From the NCBI RefSeq assembly GCF_001949145.1, contig NW_019091366.1, positions 2,254,920 through 2,318,919 of the forward strand: 64,000 nt of DNA, given 5' to 3'. The position numbers and the translations under genes were made by a program. Positions 25,861-38,300 of this stretch are shown here, in pieces (positions within the stretch are counted from its first letter, which is position 1; every line of letters starts with the position of its first letter). The DNA comes from Acanthaster planci (Eukaryota; Echinodermata; Asteroidea; Valvatida; Acanthasteridae). The notes beneath the pieces are model-generated. The model saw only the letters and a list, made by a program, of their open reading frames with translations, was not told the origin of the DNA and did no database searches.

Positions 25861-26799
25861 TACCCAAATTGTCCTCGACTTACCGGTCGGTCTTTTGGCG
25901 AGTTTGTCGGCTGTAATTGTTGTGTCCTCTTGAGTCAGTGTCCGTTTGTCAGTGTAGCGCGAAAATGAGATTTTCTCCGGGCAGGATGCGACCAACATAC
26001 CCAACAGAGCAGGTTCCATCGTGCGTTTGTAGTTATAATTTAAAGAAGTCAAATGCATACAAACAAACACAACTAGCCAAACAAGAAGCAAACCCACTGC
26101 GAAACAGGTTCTTTTTTGTAATCTTACTCTCAGTGTTTCGGTATCTCTCTCAGTCTAAGACCACATTTCAAATCTGACCTTTATAAACTGGACTGATGTT
26201 TTCTCCGAATCCCCTTGTGTCGACCAACATATACGCTGAGCTCTACTCATCTGCTCCAAGATAGGAAGGATAACGGTCAACAAACCGTCAAATTTCGCGA
26301 GGTCTTGTCTTTCATGAAATCTCCCCGTTTCACGAGTGAGCGGTGCTGTTGTGTGGATGAAGGTGTCGATACCCTCATTAAGGGGCCTAAAGTGACTTCC
26401 ATATGATGAAGGTTTGAACAGCATTGTGACAAAAAGCCCAACAAGTGAGCTCTTGAGTTAACGGAAGGCCTGAACTAGGAAGAGTCGAGCCTGATTTGTC
26501 CCCACTCTGTGCCAGTGTTTTATAACATCAGCCAATTGATGCCATGTTGGAAATTCCAAGTCAGGTTGGCGTAATATTACGTTGCCTGCCTTTCATCTCC
26601 TTGAATAACCGGCTTTGAATCCCACACGTGGACATTTTTATTTTATTTTCAGTCCCTGTATCTTATTTCATGGGTTTCCTGAAATCAAGGAATTCATGGG
26701 TTTGCTGGGAATATTTACATGTATCTGGTGCTTTCTTCCCACCTCTAAGTGAACAAAAGGAGACTTTTTGCAAAAAGTATCTCACATTATCATCCTCGT
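25861..26799. other. Noncoding, nothing recognised
   Basis: Several short overlapping frames on both strands, none resembling a known protein. Confidence 0.5.
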
Positions 26800-27130
26800 C
26801 TGACCCAAACTCCACTCCAACCCGAGGCTCGAAACTCGACGGTCACCCATTAAGAAAACACCGGCCGTTAAACACTCTGTCACGGTAGCCCAATCAGGAA
26901 AATTAGAGTCCATCATGTATACAACACCGCGCTGGATGTTTAACGAAAAACCGCTAACGTTTCTTTGTTCTAGCACAGATGCGTTGTCACGGTAACATGA
27001 TTTGCCGCATCTGGTCGCCGGGTGGTGTTTGTTTCGCATTGACAGTTTTGCGAGCACATCAAACGGCCCCGTCCAAATTTGTAGACAAATGAAAGCGCGG
27101 TTCTTGTAAACATTACATCTGCAATCCCGT
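26800..27130. promoter_or_regulatory. Candidate regulatory island with X-box-like sites
   Basis: GTTGTCACGGTAAC (26983-26996) is close to the palindromic RFX X-box, with a perfect right half GGTAAC. TGTCACGGTA also occurs at 26879-26888. RFX factors drive ciliary and some neural genes in animals. The island lies about 1.8 kb upstream of Emx. The - strand frame 26782-27138 is unsupported. Confidence 0.3.
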
Positions 27131-27865
27131 TCAATCATTTCTGATCAAGTCTGAAACCATTTATGGGTTTAATTTATCAATCAAGCTTCTGGTAAGTGGG
27201 ACATTTATGAACCTTTGGAATTTCAAAGCGCGTATATGACCCCCTCCCCCCAAATTTTGTCAAAGGTCAGAGGACCATCAGTCTTTCATGATTTGTGAGC
27301 CGTATCACTTCTTGGGTCACTTGTTTATGTTTCACGCGGGAGGTTCTTGTTGGTGAGTCTTTTCCTTCTTTAGACTCAGAAATGAATTTTGTTGTTCTCT
27401 ACAAGATTGATATCACTGGGATCAGTAATTCCAACAAAAGCCAATTGATTTAGAAAAAACATGACTATATATTGCCTTACCGCATTGCCTTACCGCATTG
27501 ACATATACAGTCGTCGTTTCTTTCTTATTTACTGTTGTCATTTTTTTGCCGCGACAACAAAGATGCATCCGGCAACGGCAGTGACAACAGTGTCATGATA
27601 ATGACCAAAAAGCGTTTGTGTATTTTGGCTGTCACCACCCTTCTCCTGGTGTCAACGTGTCATCGTCGGTGTCGTCACATCACCAGTCTTATTAGCGTTA
27701 CACTCACCATCCTCAACGTTCCTTATTACTAAAACTCAAAGATGTCAGTGGAAAAAGGATTAAGTACGCAATTGTCCTCGGGTTTAGACTTAAAGGAGCA
27801 GTTTTCTTTAAAAATGAAGCCCCAGTAGTTTGCTCGCAATCAGTGACGAAGACGGGCACTGAGCA
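27131..27865. other. Noncoding, with a 13-bp tandem pair
   Basis: ATTGCCTTACCGC is tandemly duplicated at 27471-27496. Otherwise AT-rich with no gene recognised. Confidence 0.5.
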
Positions 27866-28222
27866 TTAGACGTTGTAGTCCAAAAGATTAGTGCGTAGTT
27901 CGAGAATAATTAATGTTATCGAAGGACTTGAAGTCGAGTGGATTTTTAGGGAGTGGTGTAACTCGAGCAATTCCAACCGAATTGGCTGGAAGATGTCCTT
28001 CGGCAGCTCGCCAATGATCGTGGTGGCGCTATGCCCCATGGCTTCATCATACTCTCTCCAGACTGCAGAGTGCAGGAAGAATCGCGCGTACATCGATTCA
28101 GTATCGTATGCGGTGGTCCTGCACGGTATGCGAACACTATGGGCTGGGTGAGTGCGACGTCATTGCCACACCGTGACTCGCCAGCCAATCAGCATTACTC
28201 ACTCGCAAGTCGTGTCAGTTAA
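27866..28222. promoter_or_regulatory. Promoter-proximal stop-poor island, possible upstream exon
   Basis: Four overlapping frames, two on each strand, stay open here for 60-90 codons, unusual for this AT-rich window. On the + strand the frame 27891-28151 ends across a strong donor sequence CTGG|GTGAGTG at 28148. On the - strand a frame of about 97 codons covers most of the same stretch. I recognise no protein family in either. GC-rich regulatory DNA also lowers stop frequency, so a promoter or enhancer is at least as likely as an exon. Confidence 0.3.
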
Positions 28223-28229
28223 GCCTACT

Positions 28230-28684
28230 CTGTCATGGCCTAATTAGTCGTAACTATGCAAATGGAACGATTAGCAGATTTTTAGGACTGGTCGGTAGTG
28301 CCATGCGGCTCGCTTGGTGGGCTAGTAAGCTCCGACAGTGCACTGTGTGGTGGGCCTGGTGTATGTTGAGTAGAACCTCCTAAAGTGAGGGGTTTTTCGT
28401 TTCAACGGTGCGATACAAATGGTCCAGTGTTGACAGGTAAGAGGAGACATTTCAGACAAGAGGAAGGCCGCCATCATACGCACACTGATGATTCGGCTAA
28501 TCGCTGCCTATAGTCTCGCGATTTTTTTGAAGCTGGCTTATTCGCTAGGATTTGGCCAGTCTCCCGCTAATATTCCAGCTGATGTACACGCATCTAGCAG
28601 ACTGCATATCTTGTCGTTCTTCTAAGGGAAGATCAAGTGGTTACTGTTCTGGAGATTGGTCTGTTATGCAATGTCGCCACGACG
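28230..28684. other. Noncoding upstream flank of Emx
   Basis: Moderately AT-rich. It contains a TAATTAG word at about 28240 and no open frame of interest. Nothing recognised. Confidence 0.5.
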
Positions 28685-28862
28685 GGGGCTCTGATTTTAT
28701 ATTTATTGCCTCCAGTTTTCTCTAGGCTGTGTGCGCCACTTGCGATAAATTGACCAAAACAGCTTTGAAATTGAAAAATAACTGATTGGTCTGACAAATC
28801 AAAACGAAGGAGTAGGTAAATTTGGTGACTTTTTGGTGGTCAACTGACAAAACATTTCCACC
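28685..28862 (+). promoter_or_regulatory. Candidate Emx core promoter and 5' UTR
   Basis: A TATA-like word TATATTTA lies at 28698-28705, which would place a start site near 28728. A CCAAT-type word (ATTGGTC) lies about 75 nt upstream of the ATG. The segment runs without a splice site directly into the Kozak context at 28863. Alternatively, TCTCTAG ending at 28725 could act as a splice acceptor for an upstream exon. The transcription start is not provable from sequence alone. Confidence 0.35.
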
Positions 28863-29328
28863 ATGTCTGCTGTTGATTTGTATCAACCGCCACCTCCACC
28901 TTCCAAGCCGAGCTGCTTCAGCATCGAGTCTCTGGTTTCCAAGCCGTCTAGTCCCCCGAATCCACCAGCTCCAACCACCTCCACCCCGGACTCAGTGGGT
29001 TCTCCAACCCCCTTCACGCCCATCGTGGTCAGTAGGCTCCACAAGCCCAGTCCGACCGGGGAGTCGCCGTTCCACAGCGCGTTCCCGCACCCAATCAAGG
29101 GACTGTACACTCCCGAGGTGGCGTACCCATCGGAGGCGGCTCAGACAGCTCACCCGGGATTCACCGTGCCACAACACCTCGGCATGCCGCCGACACACGG
29201 CTTCCCGTCCCCGCACCATCCTGCTGCTCTGGCTGGTGTCTTCGGTTCACCGCCTCGCCGTGAGCCGTTTGGACTCTATCCGTGGTTCCTCGCCAGAAAT
29301 AGACTATTTGGCCACCGAGGCTTCCCTG
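28863..29328 (+). CDS. Emx: Emx coding exon 1 (N-terminal region, eh1 and hexapeptide motifs)
   Basis: The ATG at 28863 sits in a strong initiation context (TTCCACCATGT). An in-frame TGA lies at 28845-28847, only 15 nt upstream with no ATG between, so the start is fixed unless there is an upstream spliced coding exon. The exon encodes residues 1-155 plus the first base of codon 156. It is clearly richer in GC than its surroundings and rich in Pro, Ser and Thr. A five-proline run (residues 9-13) precedes the eh1-like motif FSIESLV (19-25). YPWF (139-142) resembles the hexapeptide that contacts PBC/Extradenticle cofactors in related homeoproteins. The exon ends CCTG|GTAAGA, a near-perfect donor, giving a phase-1 intron. 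A longer open frame overlapping in another register (28822-29361) has no family resemblance and is a shadow. Confidence 0.95.
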
Positions 29329-32300
29329 GTAAGAATCCTTGTTAATATTTCTTTCAGATAAGAATATTTGACTTGTTTTCTCCGTCAAAGACACGAGTCA
29401 ACTTTGACACAAGTGAACGGCACCTTCTGTGACAGTCAAATACCATTGTGAATGCAAACAGTCTGTGTGTGTGTTTTTGTTTTTTGGTTTTTTTTTTTTT
29501 ACTAAACTCCGTAAACCGTGGTGCAGACCCGAGTATGTAACTGAACGACATAAAATATCGAAGAAAACGATCCTACTACGCTGCAAAATCACGGATGAGA
29601 TTTGTTAAATATCCTGACATTTGAGGTATCGAAGCAGCAAGAGTACTAAGATAGGTAATTTCAAGGAAGTGTCGGACCTGTTTAGCCTATCGCGGACCTG
29701 TTTAGCCTATCGCAAGCGCTTTATACAGTATGCACAATGCTTCACAGTATCTTGCTTGACATTTCTGAAATTGCTGTCAGTGAACTATGAGAATTCAAAA
29801 ACGAGGGTTGTAACTTTTGACCTTAGAACACGCTTAGAACACTCATGGATAGTGAAGTGCGTTGCTTCAATGCCATTTTTTAAATCTGCATATCAGCTTC
29901 TGTTCAAATGTCATTTGAGTTTTCATTGTGTTGAAACCGCTTCGGCGATAAAAAGTGAGCTGATGAAATTGAGCACGTGTATTCGTGGAGAGGACATGCT
30001 CCTTTTTATAGGAAATCAACTCTTGAAGGAGTATGTATATTTTCCCCCGAGAATTGAAAAAGTATGCAACACTTGCTTTTATTTTGTTTACAGAGAGCAA
30101 AATTTGGCATGCGGTCAGATCACCACCCCGGTGGGCGGTTGCAAGCCACGCGCGGCTTGACGGTGTGATCATACCTTCGGGCTTCAACTTTTGACATACA
30201 CGCCGCGTATACACACGGTACAGAAGCACGGAACGGGCGCTGCACTCGCACAGAAGGCTTGGGGGTTACAAAGCTTGGCTTTGCTCCATTGATAAAATTG
30301 TTGATCTGCTTAAACCAGTACTGACCACTAAAGCTATTGATGGTAGAAGCATCGATTAGTGTACACAGCACAGCAGCAGCCAAGCTCGGCCAATCGAAGC
30401 AGTTTGAAATTTCTGATTGGCAGTTCGTTTCCAAAGTATAGAGCTTTTAACATAGAGAGGAACATGTGGTTTAATATATTGCAGAGTTAGATAAATAACC
30501 TGCCAGTCTCCTCATTAATCTATTCGATCAAACAAGGACCTTACGAAGTTCTTTCATGGTTGAAAGTTTGAAAAGGCCGCAACAATTATGCACGTCCGTT
30601 ACAGTCGTTAATTGGCCTCCACTTAATTTAATAGCTCAGTAAACGGTGCATTGAGTCGTTAGTGCCGAGATGTGAATTGGATGCACTTTGGTTACGATCA
30701 TTTAGAGGAAAGCTCTGACCATGTAACTAAACGGGCCGAGTAATGATGATTGGAACAGCACTGCTGGGTGGATTTAGGGGACAGAATGAAGTTCATGGAA
30801 TCACTTCGAACCAATAGAACCAATGTTTGCTGTGGGTTTTGTTCTCGATACGTCAGATGCAGGAAGAAAACAGAGTGCTGTTTAGACAGGAATCGCCTGT
30901 GGTTATTGATGTAGACAGTTTGAATGGTCTGAAATTCTGATCTTCAAATAATAATAATAACCGTTTCCATTATTTTAAGCCTATTACATCACTGAAACCA
31001 TACGGTAGATCATGATAGGCTGTAGAATGGTGAAAAGACAACGCTGCTGAAACCAAAAAATAGGAAATCAAACAAATTATACGTAAAGTAGCTTTCAAAA
31101 GCCTGCATTATAAATTTTATAAAAAGTACGCCAATAAAATTTTAAAATAGATGGTAAGTAAACTGACATGATTGTACAATAAACCACGTTTTACCATAGA
31201 TAAAGAAGTAAAACAGTAACACCACAAATAAGCCTACGGTGATGTGTAAGATATTTTCAGTAAAGCACTCATGGGTAAGCCTCGCAAAAATGTGTTTTAG
31301 CCGTAACTTACAATAGTCTTAAATGCGGGCTTCTCGAACCTAGTGGAGAATGCCAATTGCCATTCATTCAGAAGCTTGGATGCTCACTTCCCATAGAAGC
31401 GGGCCTTTGTAGAACTTCAAAACATTTTATCCTTTGAGAACAGTTCTTCTAATGAAAATAGCCAGACTGGAACATTTTATGCTATTTCATATCTCCGAGG
31501 ATCGAAACTAAGGGACCGAACAGTTTTAAGTGAAAAATCATTATAAATTTAGATTGAAATAGTTTGAAAAGGAACCACTCACATGCAGTGGAAACTCGAG
31601 TGAAATCTTGAACCATTCGAGTTGAATGAATTTAATTCGAATTCATCTCGTCGAACTAGGGGAGATTTTTTGCTCTTTGGAATGACCGGGCTATGAGACA
31701 ACATGCGCATAGCCCACCAAACAGACAGACAAAGATGACTATCTTTGGTTGTTGGTCCTTACGATTAAATATACTTGTCGCTTTTGAACAAAATCCTTCC
31801 ATGTGTTTAAATGTTCTTGTCTGAAATAAAGCGGTAAGCTATTCGTTTCCCGTGTGAATTTTCATTTTTCTTCACGTTGTTTTGTTTGATGATGTTCCAC
31901 CGTTGCCACAACATAGATAAAACGATAAAGCAACCTCGAATTGCCTACAACAACAATTAATTAGAAATATTAAACCTGATAAGTCACGTTGGCATGTCCG
32001 CTCCACTTTTGTTTTTGAGCCCGCACCCGCTTCGCTATCTAACATCAATTACCTCGATAAAATGCCAAAGCAATTAAAACCAAAAGTGATATGTTTGTCC
32101 TTGTTTAGCGCTGATTACACGCCTCTGCCATCACCAGTGTGGGCTGACCGGAGGGTGATAACGCGGGGTCCTTTGAAGCTTGTCGTGGTACAGATTTCGG
32201 CCTGCACTCCGCCAAAGGTCTCGCTTTACGGAGTGTAAACCTGGAAGATTGAACCAAACCACCAGTGAGGTCCTAGGCTAACAAACAACAGGCTTCGGTC

Positions 32301-35300
32301 AGGGATTCATTTCCCCAACTTCATAAATACATCCAAGTTTTCTTGTTTTTCGCTCGAGCTGCTCGAGATTGGACGCTATTGCTGCGCGCCTAGTTGTGGT
32401 TTTATAGCGTGCTGCGCCAGGGGGCAAATCAGACGTTTTGAAGGTATTAGAATCTAGGGAAATGGTTAAAATAGATGGCATTTTGAATCGATGTGACCTT
32501 GTCAAATGCAGATGAAGGTTTGTTCAATGGTAAACAGAAGTTTAATCTCTGTTTCTTGCCGGGAACTTTTAAATTCAATATCAACATTTTATCCAGTGGG
32601 ATGTGCAAACATTTCCACAGTGGTTGTAACTTGTATGTACAAAGTTAAGGTGGTCAAATTTTCACGGATTTGATACTTGACAATTGCCCAAAGAGACGGA
32701 ACGTTTCCAATTTTTCTTGTCTACGTCCTTCCCGATCGTGTTTCCTTGTAAAGTATCCATACATCAATATCTCTCCACTCTCCTCTTGTACTTCAAGAGG
32801 TACTTAGCCCTAAATTGTCAGGCCATCACTACCCCTATCACCCATCCCCCATCGCTACCGTCATTACCAAACTCCACAAATCTGGTCAGATTTCGCCAGC
32901 CAAAATCAGATTTCGCGCAGCTCGCCAGCTGGTCTTGGGTTCACGAATGCGCGGCCATTTCTCTCTTCTGTCATGCGTGCACTGCTAAACCTGCAGACGA
33001 CCGCAAAGATCCACCCGAGAAGGAAAAAAGCGCCTTTTTTCGCATTAAAGAATAAAGCATGTAGGACCTGAGGGCGCCAATCGACCAGTAAATTGCACCT
33101 TAAGTGGCCCTTTACAGCCAAGATTTGTCCGATTTCTTTTTTTCCCTCTCCTGTCTCTCCGTCGGCACTGACCGAGCATAAACCATCATATCATATCTCG
33201 TTGTCGGTCGATCACTGATCTTGAGTTAAAAAAAAAGAAAGCAGAAATCCTAGTGGGTGCTGCGTGAAGACCCACCAAGTGGGAATATCCAAATATTACC
33301 CGCGCCACTTTACAGCACCCGAAGGAAATCCAATATTCGCCCTCCAACTTAGTCAGATTTGCGAAGATGTTACAGTCCTGTCGTAAAAAAAAGCCATTTT
33401 CTGTTTGCTTGTGTGTGCGATGCACCTGCTAAATTCAATGGATTTCATTAAGTGAATGCCTGCACACTTTTTCATGGCATATGTATTGGCTTTTACTAAC
33501 GAGTGTATTCCTGAAGAAGGAAACGAAAGAGTGCATTTTCTATTCTCCACAACAATTTTCTATCTTAGGAAAATTCTATTTTTTTAAGCCGAACGAAAAA
33601 GATCTGAATGTAACAGTATAGGAATGAGGACCATTTTCGGTTTCAGACTTCATCCACCAATCAAGATTTTAGAATGATAGTTCCATTCGATTCAAAAAAA
33701 ATAAAATGCAGTAAATACAAGACTTTACTTTCAGGTGTCTATGTTTAAGGTGTTCTTGTCCTCATTGACTCCTTGTTTTCTTTCCCTTTTTACGTTCTCG
33801 TTTCAGGAGGCGAGATTGCGAATGGTGGGTTCTTTCTACAACATCCCTTTCGTAAACCCAAGCGGATCCGCACGGCATTTTCTCCATCACAGCTTCTGCG
33901 ACTGGAGCAAGCCTTCGAGAAAAATCACTACGTGGTGGGAGCCGAGAGAAAGCAACTTGCCGCTAGCCTCAATCTCACCGAAACTCAGGTCAGTCTTTCA
34001 TCTTTTTTTTGTTGGTGTTTTTTTTTTGTAGTGGGGGGTTTTAAATTGTGCAACTTTTGGTGGAAATACAGAGACGCCATAAATTTTTAAACGTGGCTCC
34101 TTTCCAAAATGCTTAGGCGAGTGAAAAAAAATTTCTATTGAAAACTCATTGTGTATAACCTTAAGGGTTGAAAAAAATAAATTTAAAAAATTTTCCTTTT
34201 ACATTTTTTTTTACAAGTGTCATTACTGTTGTTAGCTTTGTGTTTTGTTGGATTATTTGGAATATCGTCATTGTCATTAGTTCTGTCGTATTGTCAGCCA
34301 AAATTATGGACTTGTAGTTGTCGAAACAAAACTAATATCTGTTGTGCTGTTGACCTGACTTTCGTTTTTAGAAAACATATCGGTATCAAATCTATTGATG
34401 ATTGATTCTGGGATAAAAGTCATTCCTACACCTTGCTTCATATTTGTTGGTTTATTGCTTTTAAATCGTACGACAAAGCAAAACATTACCAATCCTTGCA
34501 AACTGGCATTGTGAAAGAACACGTGGAGATATTGCATGTATCAAGCGAGATAATGTTTGTGGCCAATCGTGCAATTATAATCTATCGGTGCATGGTCCAG
34601 CTCACTGTAATGTACATAACCGCCAAACCTGACAGCCCTGGGCACTGTGTACATTTCCTATGCATTTTATTTGTCATAATGTTCATCTCGCACCATTTCC
34701 ATTATTGAGTGCAACTTGTAATAACAAATCCCCTCCTCTTGTCTGGGCCCTGCTGCCGACCAAACTCAATTTCGGGGCCCAGCTTCTCGACTGATTATTC
34801 CATTAGAGACAGGGGAACCGAGTTGTGCCCGCCCGTCCTACCGCCAGCCCAGCCCCGCTGGGGTATATTACCTTTATTTAAAGCGATACCCGTGTTGTGT
34901 AATGTGGTTTTGATTGGAAAATTAGAAGCGAGTGTTTAGTGTCTTCAGTCCTGTATAACCGCAGCCGCGCGCGGCATTCGTTTTCTAGAAAGTAAACTGT
35001 CACTCTGGCGGGAACGGGATACTTTTTCGGGAAGGAAGATTTTGCAACCTGTAACCTTTGCTATGAGCTGACGAAAAACTGTATACAACCTCCTTGTTTT
35101 TATTTTCTTCTTAAACTTAACCCATTGGAAATAAACTTAAAATATTTGAAAATTGAACAACTTAAGTAACTCTTTAGTATCAGTAGATTGTTTGTTTGAT
35201 ATAATTTTCATAAACCTAAGACTGGTGAAGGACACTGCTTCAAAAGCTCGTCTGGAAAATAAACCAAGTTTCAATTTCATGGCCATTTTACCTTGGACGT

Positions 35301-38300
35301 TCGGTCAAGAATCAAATTTGATTCGTACTGATATTTCTCTTTTTTTCAAGGTAATCTTATTGTTCATGCATTAATATATCTGGCAGACGTCAGATCAAAT
35401 CAGCTGAGCGCCCTGCCCCGGTTTATGTCTTGCCGTAGATCTGAGATATTGGTGGCAAGTTCCATGAGCATTGCATATCGAGTAAAAGTCGTGCACTGTG
35501 ATTGCGTGTCAGAACGTGACAAATGAGTTTCCAGATAAGCGAGTGGGGAAAATGCTTTCGGATACCAGGTCACAAAGTGCACCACGTGGTCTATGTCTGA
35601 GTTCGGGGTTGGTCGATTTCAACCGTTGTTCAATCATGGAAAATGTAAAGGAAGGCGAAATGGGACAAAGAAATATGTCTGCAACATTTACTACACCAGA
35701 TATAAACTCTATCAGGAGTTGTCACATCAGTTTTTGCTCGAGAAATGCAGAAGTCTCGAAAGAACTGTTGTAAACGAAAAATGGGATTTGTTCTGGTTTT
35801 ACAGCGTCATCCTTACGGCAAAATATTTATTGAGCTATTTTAAATTGAAACAAACGAAATAAGGAAGCAAATTTTCTATATTTCCAGGAAATCCATTGCC
35901 TCCTGCATGTTGTGCTGAGAATGTTGTACTCACATAGCGCTTCATAGATATCCAATAATTTCGTAACTGAATGAATGATGTAATACAGCTGCAACTGGCC
36001 TTGTTCATCTCTCATTCGCACTTTTTACAAATAAAAGAAACAAGCAAGTGGTCATGCAACTTGACGTTATTTTTTTTAAGTGTTTATCTTTTTCACACTT
36101 TATAACTCAACCTGTCATGGCAGTCATTATGACGCTCATGGATAATCGTGAGAAATGTTTCACGAGAAACAATTGAATACTGTCCTGTAGCTTGTGTGTC
36201 AAAGTGCCTATATCCTGCATGTCCGGATTCAAACAGGAACACTCTGAGCTGGATACCCACACTTTCGATTTACTTTCCCCTTGCTACCGCACACATGAAG
36301 CCAGGCCTCGTGACCAAAGGAAGTGATAATGAAAACAAATACAAGCTAAATGGTGGTACCATTAAAGGAAATGTTTGCTTAAATTAAGACCACCAATGTT
36401 TACTTTGGAAAAAATACCATTTGACTTAGTGAACACGCCAAATAGCAAAAGGTGGATTGTATCTCCCGCTCACTATAGTTACATTTTACATTATTTGAAG
36501 TTAGTCACAACAATAGAGTTAGGTTTTCTCTCTCGATAAACATCGCTCGATGTTCTCTCTTAAATCTAACACTTTGCATAACCTTCGAATATTCGTATAT
36601 AATTTGAGTTTCACCAGTTTCTTTCAAGCTCCAGAAAATTGCTCACGAATATTGAATGACCAAATAGATGAATTCGATATGTATTCTTGCCTCGTTATTT
36701 AAGTTGTCGGGTGAGGATGGATGGTCAATGATCAGGTCACACCTCGTGTCTATGTGATGAAGTGGACACCACACGCATAATGAAATGACAGGAATAATTC
36801 AATCGGTCATATCACTTATTCTAGCGACGTATTCAAACGTTGTACATTAATTAGGCTTCCTTATAATGATCATTCGAAATTCCGATCAATTTCTGCAACA
36901 TTAGAATTTCATCAATCGCCTACCATGTCACAAAAATGCCGCACGCAGCCGCACACGACCAAGTGCGTTTGATGATGTCACCCTTGTTTACATTTAAAGC
37001 GCCCCCGAGTGACTTAGCCGGGATAGTGTGGACAAAAGCCTTGCATTTACACTGACAATTTTGTGGTTTGAATGTTGCTGTTGTTTTTTTTTAAATATCA
37101 CTACGATTTCGGACTTCGTGATTCTGTTGCAGTATGCAAGATGCATATCTTGAGAAATTGAAACCGTGATGACACATCTGTATATTTAAGGACATATCAC
37201 GGTACAATTAAGCTTATTGTTGTGTAAACTTTCAACTCAGTCACACTCACTAAACGACAACTCAGTCACACTTTTGTGGCATAGTGCATGGACACATAAT
37301 GGCTTTTATAAACAACTGTACTTTCGTTTGAAATAAATCAGTAATTACGCACGCATGACAATTAAACAAAACTAGTGGATGCGGAAGGGAAATTTCAAAA
37401 TTAGGAAAAGAATGTCTTGAGCTGAGTCATCGGGAGAAGAAAGATGAGGGAACTTGAGTTTAGAAGGGGGAATAAGAAAAGAAACTAAATATTCATTAAA
37501 GAAAGAATCTTGGAGTCATATCTATCGTTGGAAAGTTAGTTTCATATCAACAATAGAGGAACTATTTACAATATCCTTTGATTCAAACGGTCTTTGTTGT
37601 GATTATATGTAGGAATGTTTATTTCTTCATTATTTGCCATTGGTCCCTTAACCTGAGATGGGGAGGGGGAGTTGGTCAGCCACGCCCCCAACGTGGAACT
37701 TGTCATCTCCCGGTTTTGTGTGCAGCGTCGTAAGCGCAGAAACAACATGCAAAGTGTGGTTTTATGTGCTGGGTTGAGTCTGGCATAATGTGAGTGGGAT
37801 AATGACAAACTCACGTACTTCATAGTACACACTGCACAAATCAACCCAAGTTTTGTGCATCGTTCGTTTTTTTGGCCTCCAATCTATGTTTACATTCTTG
37901 GTGCCGTGATTGTAAGATAAAACCTCTCATCGTTCATGTTCATCTCTTTATGACCCCAAAATGGCTTCATCGACATTCAATTTATTTCCTCAGGTGAAAG
38001 TTTCTCAAAAGTTATTATGATCTACTAATTAAGCCAAGCTCTCATTGAAATAATTGTAGACTCGACGGAATAACCCTGGATATATTTTATCGGTGAAAAA
38101 AATAAGCTAAAAGAAAATGTTGACACACTGTACAAGTCATATATACTTTTATGCAGTTTTGTACATTATTGTCTTTCACCCCTCCTGAAAGAAATCATAC
38201 TTTTCAATAAATTCAGTGACGGGGCAAGAAAGTATGACTACTTCGTAGTTTGAAGCGAGGTGCTAAAACGTTTGGTTCACAAGGTCTTGTAAACATTTCA

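Larger units (their letters stand above)
29329..33806 (+). other. Emx intron 1 (4,478 bp, phase 1)
   Basis: GTAAGA donor and TTTCAG acceptor. Mostly AT-rich single-copy-looking DNA. It contains a GT/poly-T run at about 29462-29500, a 20-bp tandem duplication at 29674-29713, and a GC-richer island at about 32000-32280. The open frame at 29621-30160 (179 codons from a TTG) resembles no family I know and spans the tandem duplication; I regard it as chance. Confidence 0.93.

Noticed and set aside
28822-29361. 179-codon + strand frame overlapping Emx exon 1
   Set aside because: It starts at TTG, lies in a different register from the exon with the Emx motifs, and owes its length to the GC-rich exon.
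29621-30160. 179-codon frame in intron 1
   Set aside because: Starts at TTG, spans a recent 20-bp tandem duplication, shows no domain, and lies inside an intron with clear splice sites.
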